A DNA stretch of 35,793 bases from Chitinophaga pinensis (GCA_945907065.1 CAMDSC010000022.1:1-35793); one strand, 5' to 3'; shown: positions 25,422 through 34,434, numbered from the stretch's first letter. Notes: generated by a model from the letters alone, not told the origin. Program-made: numbers and translations.

Positions 25422-25946
25422 TTAACTTTTTATAATTACCTCCTCTTTTGGAAATCGAATTATTATATCAAATTTATTGAGGATATGTTCCGAAATTGTT
25501 GACTTATTATTAAACCTAAAAATAATTAAACCTTGGTAGGTTTGGACTTTTTGTAAAAGATAAGACACTTCCTGATTGGCATATTTATCATGGGCATCTT
25601 TAATTTCTGTTCTTTTGCCAAACAAAGCATCCGCTTCATCAAAAAATAAAATCCAACCTTTATTTTCAGATTTTTTAAAAACCTTTTCCAGATTTTTTTC
25701 GGTTTCGCCAATATACTTTGACACCACTTGCGAAAGGTCAATTCTATAAACTTCGCGGTGATGTTCTTTACCTAATAAAGTTGCTACTTTATTAGACGTT
25801 TGTTTTCCTTGCTCATAAAAAAGACTGATAAAAACTGATTTTTGTTTTGTTATATCTTTCTTACTAACCTTTTTTTCTAACCAATTATTTATTTGAACAA
25901 TCCCGTTTTGGGCAACCTTTGTTAAGCTTAAACCTTTAGTTACCAT
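25422..25946 (-). CDS. Degenerate eCIS-type AAA+ protein (Walker A and arginine fingers lost)
   Basis: A 174-residue AAA+ core of the type that accompanies contractile injection systems: YRIDLSQVVSKYIGETEKNLEKVF, intact Walker B ILFFDEADALFG (residues 99-110, Asp103/Glu104), KRTEIKDAHDKYANQEVSYLL, and NNKS at sensor 1. Where relatives have GPPGTGKT, this protein has LFYEQGKQTSNK (residues 42-53): the P-loop Lys/Thr are gone. Where they end with two arginine fingers (FTRRF), it has ILNKFD. It lacks the long N-terminal region of eCIS ATPases. ATP binding and hydrolysis are therefore unlikely, yet the frame is intact and the rest well conserved, which argues for a scaffold-like pseudoenzyme over decay. 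Its stop faces that of the tail-tube gene with six bases between. Confidence 0.8.
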   Translation of the reverse strand: MVTKGLSLTKVAQNGIVQINNWLEKKVSKKDITKQKSVFISLFYEQGKQTSNKVATLLGKEHHREVYRIDLSQVVSKYIGETEKNLEKVFKKSENKGWILFFDEADALFGKRTEIKDAHDKYANQEVSYLLQKVQTYQGLIIFRFNNKSTISEHILNKFDIIIRFPKEEVIIKS

Positions 25947-25987
25947 AACAATATAAAAAAATCTTTAATAATTAATTGTAATAATTC

Positions 25988-27673
25988 TTAGTGCATTACT
26001 TCAAGCTTTTTAACAATTTTATTCTTATTAATGGAAATAAAATAAAGACCATTTTTTACATCAGATAAATTCAAAGTATAATTTTTGGACTTCAAATTTT
26101 TAGCCTCCATCACAATTTCACCGGTTATTGAATACAAAACCAAAGAATTTATTTCAATCAAACCTTTACTAATTTCAATATCAAGCAAATTATTTACAGG
26201 GTTTGGAAACACCTTTATACTTTCTGAGTTTTCTAATTTATTAATGTCTGCGACTGGAAGTTCACAGAAAAAAGTATCGGGATTAAGTTCCATAAAACCC
26301 TTAGGAGATAAATTTTTTCCTGAAAAAGCTGGATGATTGAAAGCATACCTGTTTACCCGAAACGTATTGTTTTCTGAAGGATTTAAACTAGTGTCCCCTT
26401 GTTTTACCTTAACGCCCAATTTTAAAGGAGTAACATATTCCCAAACTATTTCCTCGGTAGGGGTAATTTCAAATGTATAGCCTTTTTGTGCTGAACAAAT
26501 TAGTGTATTTCCATTATCCAAACGCTGAACACTAGACAATCCTGATGAATACATGGAAGTAGAATCTGGACGTTTGTAAGTCCATGAAAAATTATTTGGT
26601 AAAAATTTATTTCCACTCTTTTGAAATGCCCACATGTAGGTATCAAATGCCGGCTGAAAAATATTGACTGTAGAATAGTTTGAACCAACACGATTATTAA
26701 AAACCATTAATTTTCCAAAATCTCTATCCCCCCAATTTTTGCCCATCCAATGTATATCGTGGGGGAAAAATAATTTTTGGTCAGCCACTGTTCCTGAATT
26801 ATATGCAGCCGGATTGCCCCATCGGTAAATCAAGTCTCCTCCCTTTTTACCAAAACCCCCATTTCCTGTTGCCGCTTGAGCCGTTGTTGTGCTATGATCT
26901 ATAACCCAAATTTCATTAAAACTTGGCGAACTAACTACTATTTGGTCAAATCCATAATTATAACTTATAGCATTTAAAAAAGCCCAGTTTTTTGCACTCG
27001 ATAAATTAGCATAATTTAAATCAACCTTTCCCGGAAAATCTTTAGGATTGCCATATCCTGGTTTTGTAGAATCATAATTTTGAACCACGTGGTCCCAAAG
27101 ATGCCATTCCCAAACAATAATAAATTTATCGGTTCCTACAGGTTTTACTTCAATTATTTTATCAGGCCAAATTTCATTGTTGGCTAAATAGGCCGGATTT
27201 CGACCTATACTAATAGCTTGCGCTTTGGTCTTTTTTTCCCAGCTAATCATCAAAATATTTCCATTAGGCATTGGCTCAATGTCATGATGAAGCCTATTGA
27301 ACGAGTCATTTAAAGTAAAAGTCCACAATAATTTATTGTCCCAATCTCGTTTTTCAACAGTACCTCCTCCTCCACCTGACCATATTGGACTGCCGGTTAC
27401 TTTTGCTGACCGTTTTGTTTTTAAAATAGAGCCATCATCTAATAAATAAACTGTATTCCCAGGTCTTAAATCGGCCGTATCTGCCCAGGTATGAACAATT
27501 CTACCACAATTGTCAAGTAAATAAACGTTGGGTTGCTCGTGAGGGTATAGTAAATTATAACCATTAAAGGTTTTGGAATTATCAGCAGATATAAGGCCTA
27601 CCGTGTGCTTTTGTGCCCAACTAAATTGGGTAAAAGCCGAAACTATTAGAGTGAGTATAAATTTATTATTCAT
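25988..27673 (-). CDS. Arylsulfotransferase-like beta-propeller with T9SS sorting domain
   Basis: A 561-residue secreted protein. The signal peptide (residues 1-20, ending FSWA) is followed by an ASST-type beta-propeller domain: YLLDNCGRIVHTW, RDWDNKLLWTFT, HHDIEPMPNGNIL (His129/His130), WEWHLWDHVVQ, NEIWVIDHSTT, IYRWGNP, and RLDNGNTLICSAQKG. Histidines in these motifs are where the family's catalytic and substrate-contacting residues lie, so sulfate transfer between phenols is possible but unproven. The last ~75 residues are a type A T9SS sorting domain (KVFPNPVNNLLDI, then NGLYFISI and a basic tail). The upstream gene is a longer paralogue 106 bases away, with the same domain order plus an Ig-like insert. 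Exported through SprA by inference. Confidence 0.85.
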   Translation of the reverse strand: MNNKFILTLIVSAFTQFSWAQKHTVGLISADNSKTFNGYNLLYPHEQPNVYLLDNCGRIVHTWADTADLRPGNTVYLLDDGSILKTKRSAKVTGSPIWSGGGGGTVEKRDWDNKLLWTFTLNDSFNRLHHDIEPMPNGNILMISWEKKTKAQAISIGRNPAYLANNEIWPDKIIEVKPVGTDKFIIVWEWHLWDHVVQNYDSTKPGYGNPKDFPGKVDLNYANLSSAKNWAFLNAISYNYGFDQIVVSSPSFNEIWVIDHSTTTAQAATGNGGFGKKGGDLIYRWGNPAAYNSGTVADQKLFFPHDIHWMGKNWGDRDFGKLMVFNNRVGSNYSTVNIFQPAFDTYMWAFQKSGNKFLPNNFSWTYKRPDSTSMYSSGLSSVQRLDNGNTLICSAQKGYTFEITPTEEIVWEYVTPLKLGVKVKQGDTSLNPSENNTFRVNRYAFNHPAFSGKNLSPKGFMELNPDTFFCELPVADINKLENSESIKVFPNPVNNLLDIEISKGLIEINSLVLYSITGEIVMEAKNLKSKNYTLNLSDVKNGLYFISINKNKIVKKLEVMH

Positions 27674-27779
27674 TGATTTTTAAGTTGACTATTTTAATAA
27701 ATAACTAGGTGAAAGAAACAGTATTTAATCAGACAGTTGACATAATTAATATTACCAATGAGATATAGCTGCATCAATT

Positions 27780-29810
27780 TTACTCCTTAACGATAAATTG
27801 AGAAAATTGTCCGTTTAATAATATTGAATAAATACCATCGGCAAATTCTGATAAGTCAATTTCTAATTCCTTATTGGTTTTTAATTTGGCAACACAATTA
27901 ATAATTTGACCTATACTGTTCAAAATCTGAACTTTTGGCTCTGTATTATCAAAAGGAATTTGAATAAAATCGTTAGTTGGGTTGGGATAAATCCCCTTTA
28001 ATTTAGGAGCATTCATATCAATTGAATTAAATGCTTTTACTGTATTAAACGCCCAATTTAATGAATCAAACGCAACCATTTCATTCCCAGTAGAATCTTT
28101 AAAACAACCTTTGTCAATTGAAATAGATATTCTGGAATTGTTAGAATAATTATTGGCCGGAGTTATTGAAACTATCTTTCCATTAACACTTATTTTAGAA
28201 TCACTTATCAAAATAGCTTCTTTAAACTGATTTTTTTCATAAATGGAAACATATCCTTTAGTTCCTTTAAATACTTTTTCGCTAAAGGTTACTGCAGTTG
28301 AAGCATTTATTGCCACATTGCCTGAACGATGAACAGGAAGAAAAGCTATAGGTTTAGGTGCAGTAATATCCGGAGATGTTAGAGAACATGAATAACTGTA
28401 AGAGTTTTTTTCAATTGGACTAGATGGGGTCATATTTTTGCCTTTAAAAGCATTGTATGATTCAGCATAGTATGTAATTCTAAAAACGCTGTTTCCACCA
28501 GCCTCGCCATCTGTACCTATTTCATCCTCGGCTGCCACAGGATTAATATATTCCCAAACCACGTTGTTTTTATCATCTAGTTCAAAAAACTTGCCAGGCA
28601 AACCAACACATACCAAAGTATTTCCATTTGATAATCTGCTGGCTCCTGATATAAAACCTGAAAAAAAGTTTTCAGGAATAGGATCTTTATAAATCCATTT
28701 CTGTGAAGATGGACCGTAAGGTAGTGTAGAGTTATAAACTCCTGCACTCATTATTGTTGGTGTTATAATTTCAACTGAAGAATGTGCTGGAAACCTACCA
28801 AGTCCGTTGTTAAAAATCATTATATCTCCTCCATCTTTATACCCTTTGGGAATCCAATAGGCATTGTGAGGAAGAAAAAATTTTTGATCCATTTTTGCCC
28901 CTTTATTGTAGGCTGCAGGATTGCCCCAACGGTATAAAATATCACCACCTTTACCGTATTTTCCACCTGAATGAGTGGCCGCTTCTTTTATGGTAGTACT
29001 ATGATCAAGTATCCAAACTTCACTTAAATTGTGACACGTAATTAATATTTGATCCAGTTCTTTATTATAATCTATGGCATTAATATGAATCCAATCGGCT
29101 GACTGGCTTGGTGCATAATTTATATTCATCAATTCTGGATGATTGCCTATAACGTTATAATCAGGTTTGGAAAAACTTGCATCCTGAATTATATGATCCC
29201 ACAAAGTCCATTGCCAAATAATTTGTGCTTCATTTGTTCCAATAGGTTTTATTTCGATTATCCGTTCACTATACAATTTTGTTCCTCCCATGGTGCCAGA
29301 TTTGCGACCCTTTGCTATTGCTTCACTCTCTGATTTTACATGTCTGGCTATCACAAGAATATTTCCATTATCCATAGGATAAATATCATGATGCTGCCCC
29401 AATGAATCATTTGAAATTATATAAGACCACACTACATTCCCGTCCCAATCAATTTTTTCAATAATTCCTCCATTTGCACCCGACCGAAAAAAAGTATCTT
29501 CAGAAATTCCTGTTCTTAATAAATTGCCATCAGGCAATAAATAAACTGACAGACCCGGACTATAATTGCTTTTCCAGCTATGCACCTGTTTCCCGCATTT
29601 ATCAATAAGGTAAGTTGTTTTGCAATACATGGGTGCAAATAAAATATAACCGGTTTCGGTACTTCCGGCCAAATGCTTGGTAACACCCAAGGTTTTTTGC
29701 TGGCCATAAAGCGCTGAATCAAATATATGAGAAACAAATAGTAAAGTTAAAAAGTAACGCAGAATAAAAGGAAGGGATAAATTAGATTTGATAGAAAAAG
29801 AATAATTCAT
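27780..29810 (-). CDS. Arylsulfotransferase-like propeller with Ig-like and T9SS sorting domains
   Basis: Paralogue of the following gene, 676 residues. Signal peptide ~1-36 (basic, then LPFILRYFLTLLFVSHIFDSALYG). The ASST propeller covers ~40-480: YLIDKCGKQVHSW, IDWDGNVVWSYI, GQHHDIYPMDNGNIL, WQWTLWDHIIQ, SEVWILDHSTT, YRWGNPAAYNKG and RLSNGNTLVC. Next comes an SbsA-type Ig-like domain (~488-600: SPDITAPKPIAFLPVHRSG, STAVTFSEKVFKG, ISISIDKGCFKDSTGNEM), then a type A sorting domain (KGIYPNPTNDFIQIPF to the end). The Ig-like domain is absent from the paralogue and probably extends the enzyme from the surface. Substrate not known. The divergent space to sucB is about 170 bases and holds no gene that I can see. 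Confidence 0.85.
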   Translation of the reverse strand: MNYSFSIKSNLSLPFILRYFLTLLFVSHIFDSALYGQQKTLGVTKHLAGSTETGYILFAPMYCKTTYLIDKCGKQVHSWKSNYSPGLSVYLLPDGNLLRTGISEDTFFRSGANGGIIEKIDWDGNVVWSYIISNDSLGQHHDIYPMDNGNILVIARHVKSESEAIAKGRKSGTMGGTKLYSERIIEIKPIGTNEAQIIWQWTLWDHIIQDASFSKPDYNVIGNHPELMNINYAPSQSADWIHINAIDYNKELDQILITCHNLSEVWILDHSTTIKEAATHSGGKYGKGGDILYRWGNPAAYNKGAKMDQKFFLPHNAYWIPKGYKDGGDIMIFNNGLGRFPAHSSVEIITPTIMSAGVYNSTLPYGPSSQKWIYKDPIPENFFSGFISGASRLSNGNTLVCVGLPGKFFELDDKNNVVWEYINPVAAEDEIGTDGEAGGNSVFRITYYAESYNAFKGKNMTPSSPIEKNSYSYSCSLTSPDITAPKPIAFLPVHRSGNVAINASTAVTFSEKVFKGTKGYVSIYEKNQFKEAILISDSKISVNGKIVSITPANNYSNNSRISISIDKGCFKDSTGNEMVAFDSLNWAFNTVKAFNSIDMNAPKLKGIYPNPTNDFIQIPFDNTEPKVQILNSIGQIINCVAKLKTNKELEIDLSEFADGIYSILLNGQFSQFIVKE

Positions 29811-29982
29811 TACATCGATTATAATATTGAACTTCGAATTTCGCTAAATTTAAAGACATTATTATCCTTTTCACAATAACATGTCTATCAAATTACAAAA
29901 TGACAAACCAATATTTGGAAGCCTTTAAAGAGATTTCAACGATTAACTAGTTGAAAACAAAAAAAATAACTTTTAAATTAAT

Positions 29983-31221
29983 TTACATACCCATCAAAGC
30001 ATCCAGCGGATCTTTTCCAGTGAGCATGAGTTGTGGATTTTCGAGTAGTTGTTTTACCGTTACCAAAAAACCTACCGATTCTTTACCATCAATTATGCGG
30101 TGATCATAAGATAAGGCCACATACATCATTGGGCGAATTACTACCTGACCTTTATCAGCAATTGGGCGTTCTATAATATTATGCATTCCTAAAATAGCCG
30201 ATTGAGGGGGATTAATAATTGGAGTGCTTAGCATTGAACCAAATACACCACCATTTGAAATTGTAAAGGTTCCTCCAGTCATTTCTTCAATAGATAATTT
30301 ATTATCGCGAGCTTTAACGGCTAATGAGGCTACTTGTTTTTCAATATCCCAAAGGGTAAACGATTCGGTATTTCGCATCACCGGCACCATAAGTCCTTTT
30401 GGACCTGAAACGGCAATGGATATATCACAAAAATCATTGTAGATAATATCAGTACCATCAATATAGGCATTCACAGCAGGATATTTTTGCAAAGCCAAAA
30501 CACAAGCACGAGTAAAAAACGACATGAAACCCAAACCAACACCGTGTTTTTCCTTAAATTTTTCTTTGTATTTGTTACGGATATCCATAATCGGCTGCAT
30601 ATTCACCTCGTTAAAGGTGGTTAGCATTGCAGTTTCATTTTTGGCGGCTACCAATCGTTTGGCAACTGCTTTTCGCAGGTTACTCATTTTTTCACGGCGC
30701 TGCTCACGAGTTGCATTTACAGTTCCATATCCGGCACTAGTTATTGTATTTGCAATTATTTCAGGTTTAGCTGAAGCATTGGCAGCATCGTCTTTGGTTA
30801 TTCGTCCATCTTTTCCGGTTCCGTTTACTTCGGTGGGATTTATCCCTTTTTCTGTTAAAATTTTTGCAGCAGCAGGGGATGGCGTTCCTGTGGCATAATT
30901 AGCAGATGAAGCTGCGGTTGCAGGTTTGGCAACTAATGGCTCTGTCTTGGTTTCAACTTTTGCAGTTGCTTTTTCTGGTGCCTTGGCATCAGTGTCAATT
31001 GTTGCAGCTATGGCTCCAATTTTTATATCATTACCTTCGGGGGATAATATTTTTAAAGTTCCGGCACTGGTAGCATTCAGTTCTACAGTGGCTTTGTCCG
31101 ATTCTATTTCAGCCACGGCTTCGTCCATTTCTACATAGTCACCATCTTTTTTTAACCATTTTGAAATCGTTACTTCGGATATAGATTCACCAACGGCTGG
31201 AATTTTTAGTTCAATATTCAT
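29983..31221 (-). CDS. sucB: 2-oxoglutarate dehydrogenase E2, dihydrolipoyl succinyltransferase
   Basis: E2 core of the 2-oxoglutarate dehydrogenase complex in the TCA cycle: transfers the succinyl group from lipoyl-lysine to CoA. The 412 residues show a lipoyl domain (residues 1-78, lipoyl-Lys43 in [10 protein letters not shown]), an Ala/Lys/Thr-rich linker, a peripheral-subunit-binding domain ([14 protein letters not shown] to DGRITKDDA, ~113-146), and a C-terminal acyltransferase domain with [19 protein letters not shown], and catalytic His374 and Asp378 in YDHRIIDG. The [13 protein letters not shown] lipoyl sequence and single lipoyl domain favour succinyl- over acetyltransferase. sucA is not next to it. 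A promoter box lies 26 bases before ATG 31221. The E3 partner is probably the Lpd at the start of this window. Confidence 0.95.
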   Translation of the reverse strand: MNIELKIPAVGESISEVTISKWLKKDGDYVEMDEAVAEIESDKATVELNATSAGTLKILSPEGNDIKIGAIAATIDTDAKAPEKATAKVETKTEPLVAKPATAASSANYATGTPSPAAAKILTEKGINPTEVNGTGKDGRITKDDAANASAKPEIIANTITSAGYGTVNATREQRREKMSNLRKAVAKRLVAAKNETAMLTTFNEVNMQPIMDIRNKYKEKFKEKHGVGLGFMSFFTRACVLALQKYPAVNAYIDGTDIIYNDFCDISIAVSGPKGLMVPVMRNTESFTLWDIEKQVASLAVKARDNKLSIEEMTGGTFTISNGGVFGSMLSTPIINPPQSAILGMHNIIERPIADKGQVVIRPMMYVALSYDHRIIDGKESVGFLVTVKQLLENPQLMLTGKDPLDALMGM

Positions 31222-31247
31222 TAATTAAATAGGTTGAAAACCTACCG

Positions 31248-31255
31248 CAAAAGTA
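31248..31255 (-). promoter_or_regulatory. Putative -7 promoter box of sucB
   Basis: The minus strand reads TACTTTTG, an exact TAnnTTTG match, identical to those at ald and ppk2, 26 bases upstream of the sucB ATG. Confidence 0.5.
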
Positions 31256-31260
31256 AATCA

Positions 31261-31288
31261 ATTTACGATTTTAGATTTACGATTTTAG
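31261..31288. repeat. Tandem 14-base direct repeat
   Basis: ATTTACGATTTTAG occurs twice without a gap, directly upstream of the sucB -7 box on the minus strand, where the -33 element would lie, and before the divergent lipoprotein gene. It could be an operator or just an AT-rich slip duplication. Confidence 0.5.
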
Positions 31289-31342
31289 ATTTTTATGTTC
31301 CACAGACAAACAATTTAATTATACAACATTCCTTACTTATTG

Positions 31343-31350
31343 TAAATTTG
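31343..31350 (+). promoter_or_regulatory. Putative -7 promoter box of the lipocalin-like lipoprotein gene
   Basis: TAAATTTG fits TAnnTTTG and ends eight bases before ATG 31359, again leaving almost no leader. Confidence 0.45.
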
Positions 31351-31358
31351 AAACTCTT

Positions 31359-31775
31359 ATGAAAAACATTCTTACCATTTTAGCACTTACCTTTCTTTTT
31401 TCGGCTTGTAAATACGAAGACGGACCCAAACTTAGTATCCGAACCAAAAAGCACAGGGCAGTAAATTCATGGTCAATTGATAAAGTATTGGAAGATGGAG
31501 TAGATAAAACCGATGCTTATAAAAATGCTTACGTCAATTATCAGGTTACTTTGCAAAAAGATAAGTCCTACGAAATAAAGTACCGACCTTTTAATATCAG
31601 TGATTATATAGAAACCGGAACTTGGGATTTTAGCAGTGATAAACTCTATATCAATTTTACCCCAAAAGATTCTAAAAGCCCTAGTAAATGGAAAATTTTA
31701 AGACTAACAGAAAATGAAACTTGGGTAATTCAAAATATCAATGGAAAAGATGTGGAATTGCGAATGAAAGATTAG
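31359..31775 (+). CDS. Small lipoprotein, lipocalin-like
   Basis: A 138-residue lipoprotein with a clear signal (MKNILTILALTFLFSAC, lipidated Cys17). The mature domain has the short beta-strand rhythm of Bacteroidota lipocalin-like proteins: VNSWSIDKVLEDGVDKTD, NYQVTLQKDKSYEIKYR, ETGTWDFSSDKLYINF, WKILRLTENETWVI and DVELRMKD at the end. The W-x-I-x-K opening and TWDF strand are typical of domains that compare residual against baseline in 'lipocalin family' annotations, but no ligand is known. It is divergent from sucB and convergent with namZ; the stop codons of the two face each other with three bases between, so transcription units must overlap at their ends. Confidence 0.75.
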   Translation: MKNILTILALTFLFSACKYEDGPKLSIRTKKHRAVNSWSIDKVLEDGVDKTDAYKNAYVNYQVTLQKDKSYEIKYRPFNISDYIETGTWDFSSDKLYINFTPKDSKSPSKWKILRLTENETWVIQNINGKDVELRMKD

Positions 31776-31778
31776 CAA

Positions 31779-33017
31779 CTATAACTCATACAATAAATAT
31801 TTCCTTCGCATTGCTTCATAGTTTTGCAAATCCATTTTCCAAGATTCGCGTATTTGAGCAGTGGTTTTACCTTCCATAATTTGCAATCTTAATTTATCTG
31901 ACCCAGCTAATCTATCAAAGGATGAAGTTTTAAAAAACTCTCCGTTTTCGGGCAAATTACTCTTATAAAACAACAGTAACCAATCAACATAAACCTGTTT
32001 GGAATCCAACAAATAATGATTGCAAAATTCAGTTAATAATATCCCCTTGCATTCTTTGCCTTCATATGGTGGGTCGTCAGCCACTCCGGGTATTTTTTTG
32101 GGGGTAAATGCAGTACTGCCATTTTTCAATCCCGGACGGCCTAGCCATTCAAAAGGTTTTGGTGTGCCACGACCTACACTCACATTGGTTCCTTCAAATA
32201 AACCCAAAGATGGGTACAAATACACTGATTCCATTGATGCCAAATTAGGTGATGGCCGAATTGGTAATTTATACATTGTGTGATGGGTGTAGCCTTTTAA
32301 TTTAACGACTGTCAATTGGCATTTTTTACCTTCACCTAACCAGTTTTCGCCTTGTATCATTTGCGCAAATTCGCCAACAGTCATACCATGAACCAATGGA
32401 ACAGTGTGCATTCCAATGAATGATTTAAACTTAATATCCAGCACCGGACCATCTACATAAAACCCATTGGGATTAGGCCTGTCAAGCACAATAAAAGGAA
32501 TATTGCTTTCAGCACAACTTTCCATAACATAATGCATTGTAGATATATAAGTGTAAAATCTTACTCCAACATCTTGTATATCAAAAATTACGTAATCTAT
32601 TCCTGCTAAATCCTCTTTTGCAGGCTTTTTATTTTTACCGTAGAGAGAGGTTATTTTAATTCCAGTTTTGGGGTCAATGGCTGAATTAACTTTTGCTCCG
32701 GCACTGTGATCGCCTCTAAAACCATGCTCAGGTGCAAAAATGGTTTTCACCTTTATGCCTAAACTAATTAATGAATCTACCAAGTGCGTTTTACCAATTA
32801 CCGAAGTTTGATTGACAACCAAAGCAACGGTTTTTCCCTTTATTATTGGCAAATATTGTTTGGTTTGCTCCGCTCCTGTTATCACAATTGTATCGGATGC
32901 TTTATAATTTAAGTTTCGTGGTTTAAGTCTTAAAGTATCGGTACCTTTCAGTGTAGTATTTGCTTTGTTTTGGAATGAAAACAAACCTATTGAAACTATA
33001 AGAAATAAATATCGCAT
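31779..33017 (-). CDS. namZ: DUF1343 exo-beta-N-acetylmuramidase (NamZ-like)
   Basis: NamZ enzymes remove non-reducing terminal N-acetylmuramic acid from peptidoglycan fragments, in cell-wall turnover or MurNAc salvage. The 412-residue protein has a signal peptide (MRYLFLIVSIGLFSFQNKA) and the DUF1343 hallmarks: VALVVNQTSVIGKTHLVDSL, the highly conserved APEHGFRGDHSAGAKV, SLYGKNKKPAKEDL, DIQDVGVRFYTYISTM, LDRPNPNGFYVDGPVL, and PNLASMESVYLYPSLGLFEGTNVSVGRGT. Start: the frame is open to 33113, but the first 32 residues are unlike an export signal, while ATG 33017 begins a normal one, so 33017 is chosen. Placement in the periplasm follows from the signal. Next to it are an unrelated lipoprotein and a permease gene; no other MurNAc genes are visible. 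Confidence 0.92.
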   Translation of the reverse strand: MRYLFLIVSIGLFSFQNKANTTLKGTDTLRLKPRNLNYKASDTIVITGAEQTKQYLPIIKGKTVALVVNQTSVIGKTHLVDSLISLGIKVKTIFAPEHGFRGDHSAGAKVNSAIDPKTGIKITSLYGKNKKPAKEDLAGIDYVIFDIQDVGVRFYTYISTMHYVMESCAESNIPFIVLDRPNPNGFYVDGPVLDIKFKSFIGMHTVPLVHGMTVGEFAQMIQGENWLGEGKKCQLTVVKLKGYTHHTMYKLPIRPSPNLASMESVYLYPSLGLFEGTNVSVGRGTPKPFEWLGRPGLKNGSTAFTPKKIPGVADDPPYEGKECKGILLTEFCNHYLLDSKQVYVDWLLLFYKSNLPENGEFFKTSSFDRLAGSDKLRLQIMEGKTTAQIRESWKMDLQNYEAMRRKYLLYEL

Positions 33018-33137
33018 TTTTGTTGATTGGAAAAGGATTTCAATATTATACAAAGCAATCCACTTGCAAAAGTGGTTGTTTATAAGAAGTGTAATTTGTA
33101 GAAATTGTTGCATAAAAAAATATAAAAATTTGAAACA

Positions 33138-34358
33138 TTGAACCTCAGTTTATACATAGCACGCAAATTAACTGCCGAATCGGGTCATTCATTTACCGAA
33201 CGCATTATCCGAATTGCATCGGCAAGTGTGGCTATAAGTATTGCTGTAATGCTTTTGTCTATTGGTATTGTTAAAGGTTTTCAAAAGGAAATAAAAGAAA
33301 AGGTAATTGGATTTAACGGTCATGTAATAATTAAAAATTTAGACCTTAACCATTCGGGTGAGTTAGTATTATTTCCTAAATCTCAATCATTTTTAAAAAA
33401 AATAAAACAACTTCCATATGTAAAATCTATAGTTCCATTTTGCCAAAAACCTGGCATACTGCGCACAGCTACTGATGCCGAAGGGATTCAATGCAAAGGA
33501 GTGGTACCCGGCTACGGCAGTATTTTTATTAATAAACAAATAACAAAAGGTAGAGGTCTTGAAAATAATGACTCCACAGATTTAAATGAAATACTAATTT
33601 CGGAAACTACTGCCAACCGACTAAAATTAGATACCGGCCAACGGGTGGAGCTTTACTTTATACATGAAGGTCAAATACGAAGACGAAAACCAAAGATTTG
33701 TGGAATATATAATACCGGAATTAATGAAATTGACAAAAACTGGGTGCTGGCTGATATACGAATGATTCAGCGAATTTATACCCAAGGCTACGATAGTATT
33801 AATGGATTTGAGGTATATTTATCGTCGTTGGATAATTTAAAAGACAAAACAAAAGCTATTGACGAAGAATTAGGGACTAGTCTTACTGCACAATCCGTTA
33901 ACGAAACTTATTTTCAAATTTTTCAATGGTTGAGTTTACTTGATATGAATGTGCTTGTCATTATTTTCCTAATGGTAATTGTATCTGTAGTAAATATGAT
34001 GACAGCTTTATTGGTTTTAATAATAGACCGAACTCCAATGATTGGCCTTTTAAAAGCTATGGGTAGCAGGAATAAATTGATACGTCAATTATTTTTATAC
34101 AACGGGGCCAAGTACCTTTTTAGAGGATTAATTTTAGGAAATATTATAGGGTTGGGATTGGGGTTTATACAAAATCAATGGGGTTTGATAAAACTCAATG
34201 AACAAACCTATTATCTAAATAAAGTACCGTTTTTTATTTCTCTACAAGATATTTTAATGATTAATGGATTAACTTTTGTAGTTTGTATTCTGCTGCTCAC
34301 CATTCCTGCCATGTATGTGGCACGAATTCAACCGGTGAAAGCCATCGGATTTAACTAA
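33138..34358 (+). CDS. LolC/E-like ABC transporter permease (FtsX family)
   Basis: A 406-residue inner-membrane permease of the lipoprotein-release / MacB-FtsX family. Topology is standard: one helix near residues 25-47 (IASASVAISIAVMLLSIGIVKGF), a ~220-residue periplasmic domain (MacB-type core), then three helices at ~268-292, ~315-338 and ~370-395, ending with the family's RIQPVKAIGFN. The N-terminus NLSLYIARKL is typical. The start is TTG 33138, with an in-frame TAA at 33123 and no ATG in between. It would pair with a LolD-like ATPase encoded elsewhere, extracting lipoproteins from the inner membrane; this window has many lipoproteins. Whether it is LolC/E or a general permease cannot be told from the sequence. 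Confidence 0.87.
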   Translation: MNLSLYIARKLTAESGHSFTERIIRIASASVAISIAVMLLSIGIVKGFQKEIKEKVIGFNGHVIIKNLDLNHSGELVLFPKSQSFLKKIKQLPYVKSIVPFCQKPGILRTATDAEGIQCKGVVPGYGSIFINKQITKGRGLENNDSTDLNEILISETTANRLKLDTGQRVELYFIHEGQIRRRKPKICGIYNTGINEIDKNWVLADIRMIQRIYTQGYDSINGFEVYLSSLDNLKDKTKAIDEELGTSLTAQSVNETYFQIFQWLSLLDMNVLVIIFLMVIVSVVNMMTALLVLIIDRTPMIGLLKAMGSRNKLIRQLFLYNGAKYLFRGLILGNIIGLGLGFIQNQWGLIKLNEQTYYLNKVPFFISLQDILMINGLTFVVCILLLTIPAMYVARIQPVKAIGFN

Positions 34359-34411
34359 AACTCTAGAATTTAATTTGTGATTAGTTTTTCCAAAATTGTT
34401 TTCTAAATAAT

Positions 34412-34419
34412 TATCTTCG
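34412..34419 (+). promoter_or_regulatory. Putative -7 box of tRNA-Ser
   Basis: TATCTTCG differs from TAnnTTTG at one position and lies 15 bases before the tRNA, a normal distance for a Bacteroidota stable-RNA promoter. Confidence 0.4.
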
Positions 34420-34434
34420 CAAACTCAAAAAAAT

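Noticed and set aside
29811-29982. Small RNA or gene between the second ASST gene and sucB
   Set aside because: AT-rich, with only a short AACTAGTT palindrome; no coding frame or convincing fold.
31260-31290. CRISPR-like repeat
   Set aside because: Only two contiguous copies, no spacers, no cas genes in the window.
33018-33113. N-terminal extension of NamZ
   Set aside because: A normal signal peptide starts at the internal ATG (33017), whereas the extension is unlike any export signal.
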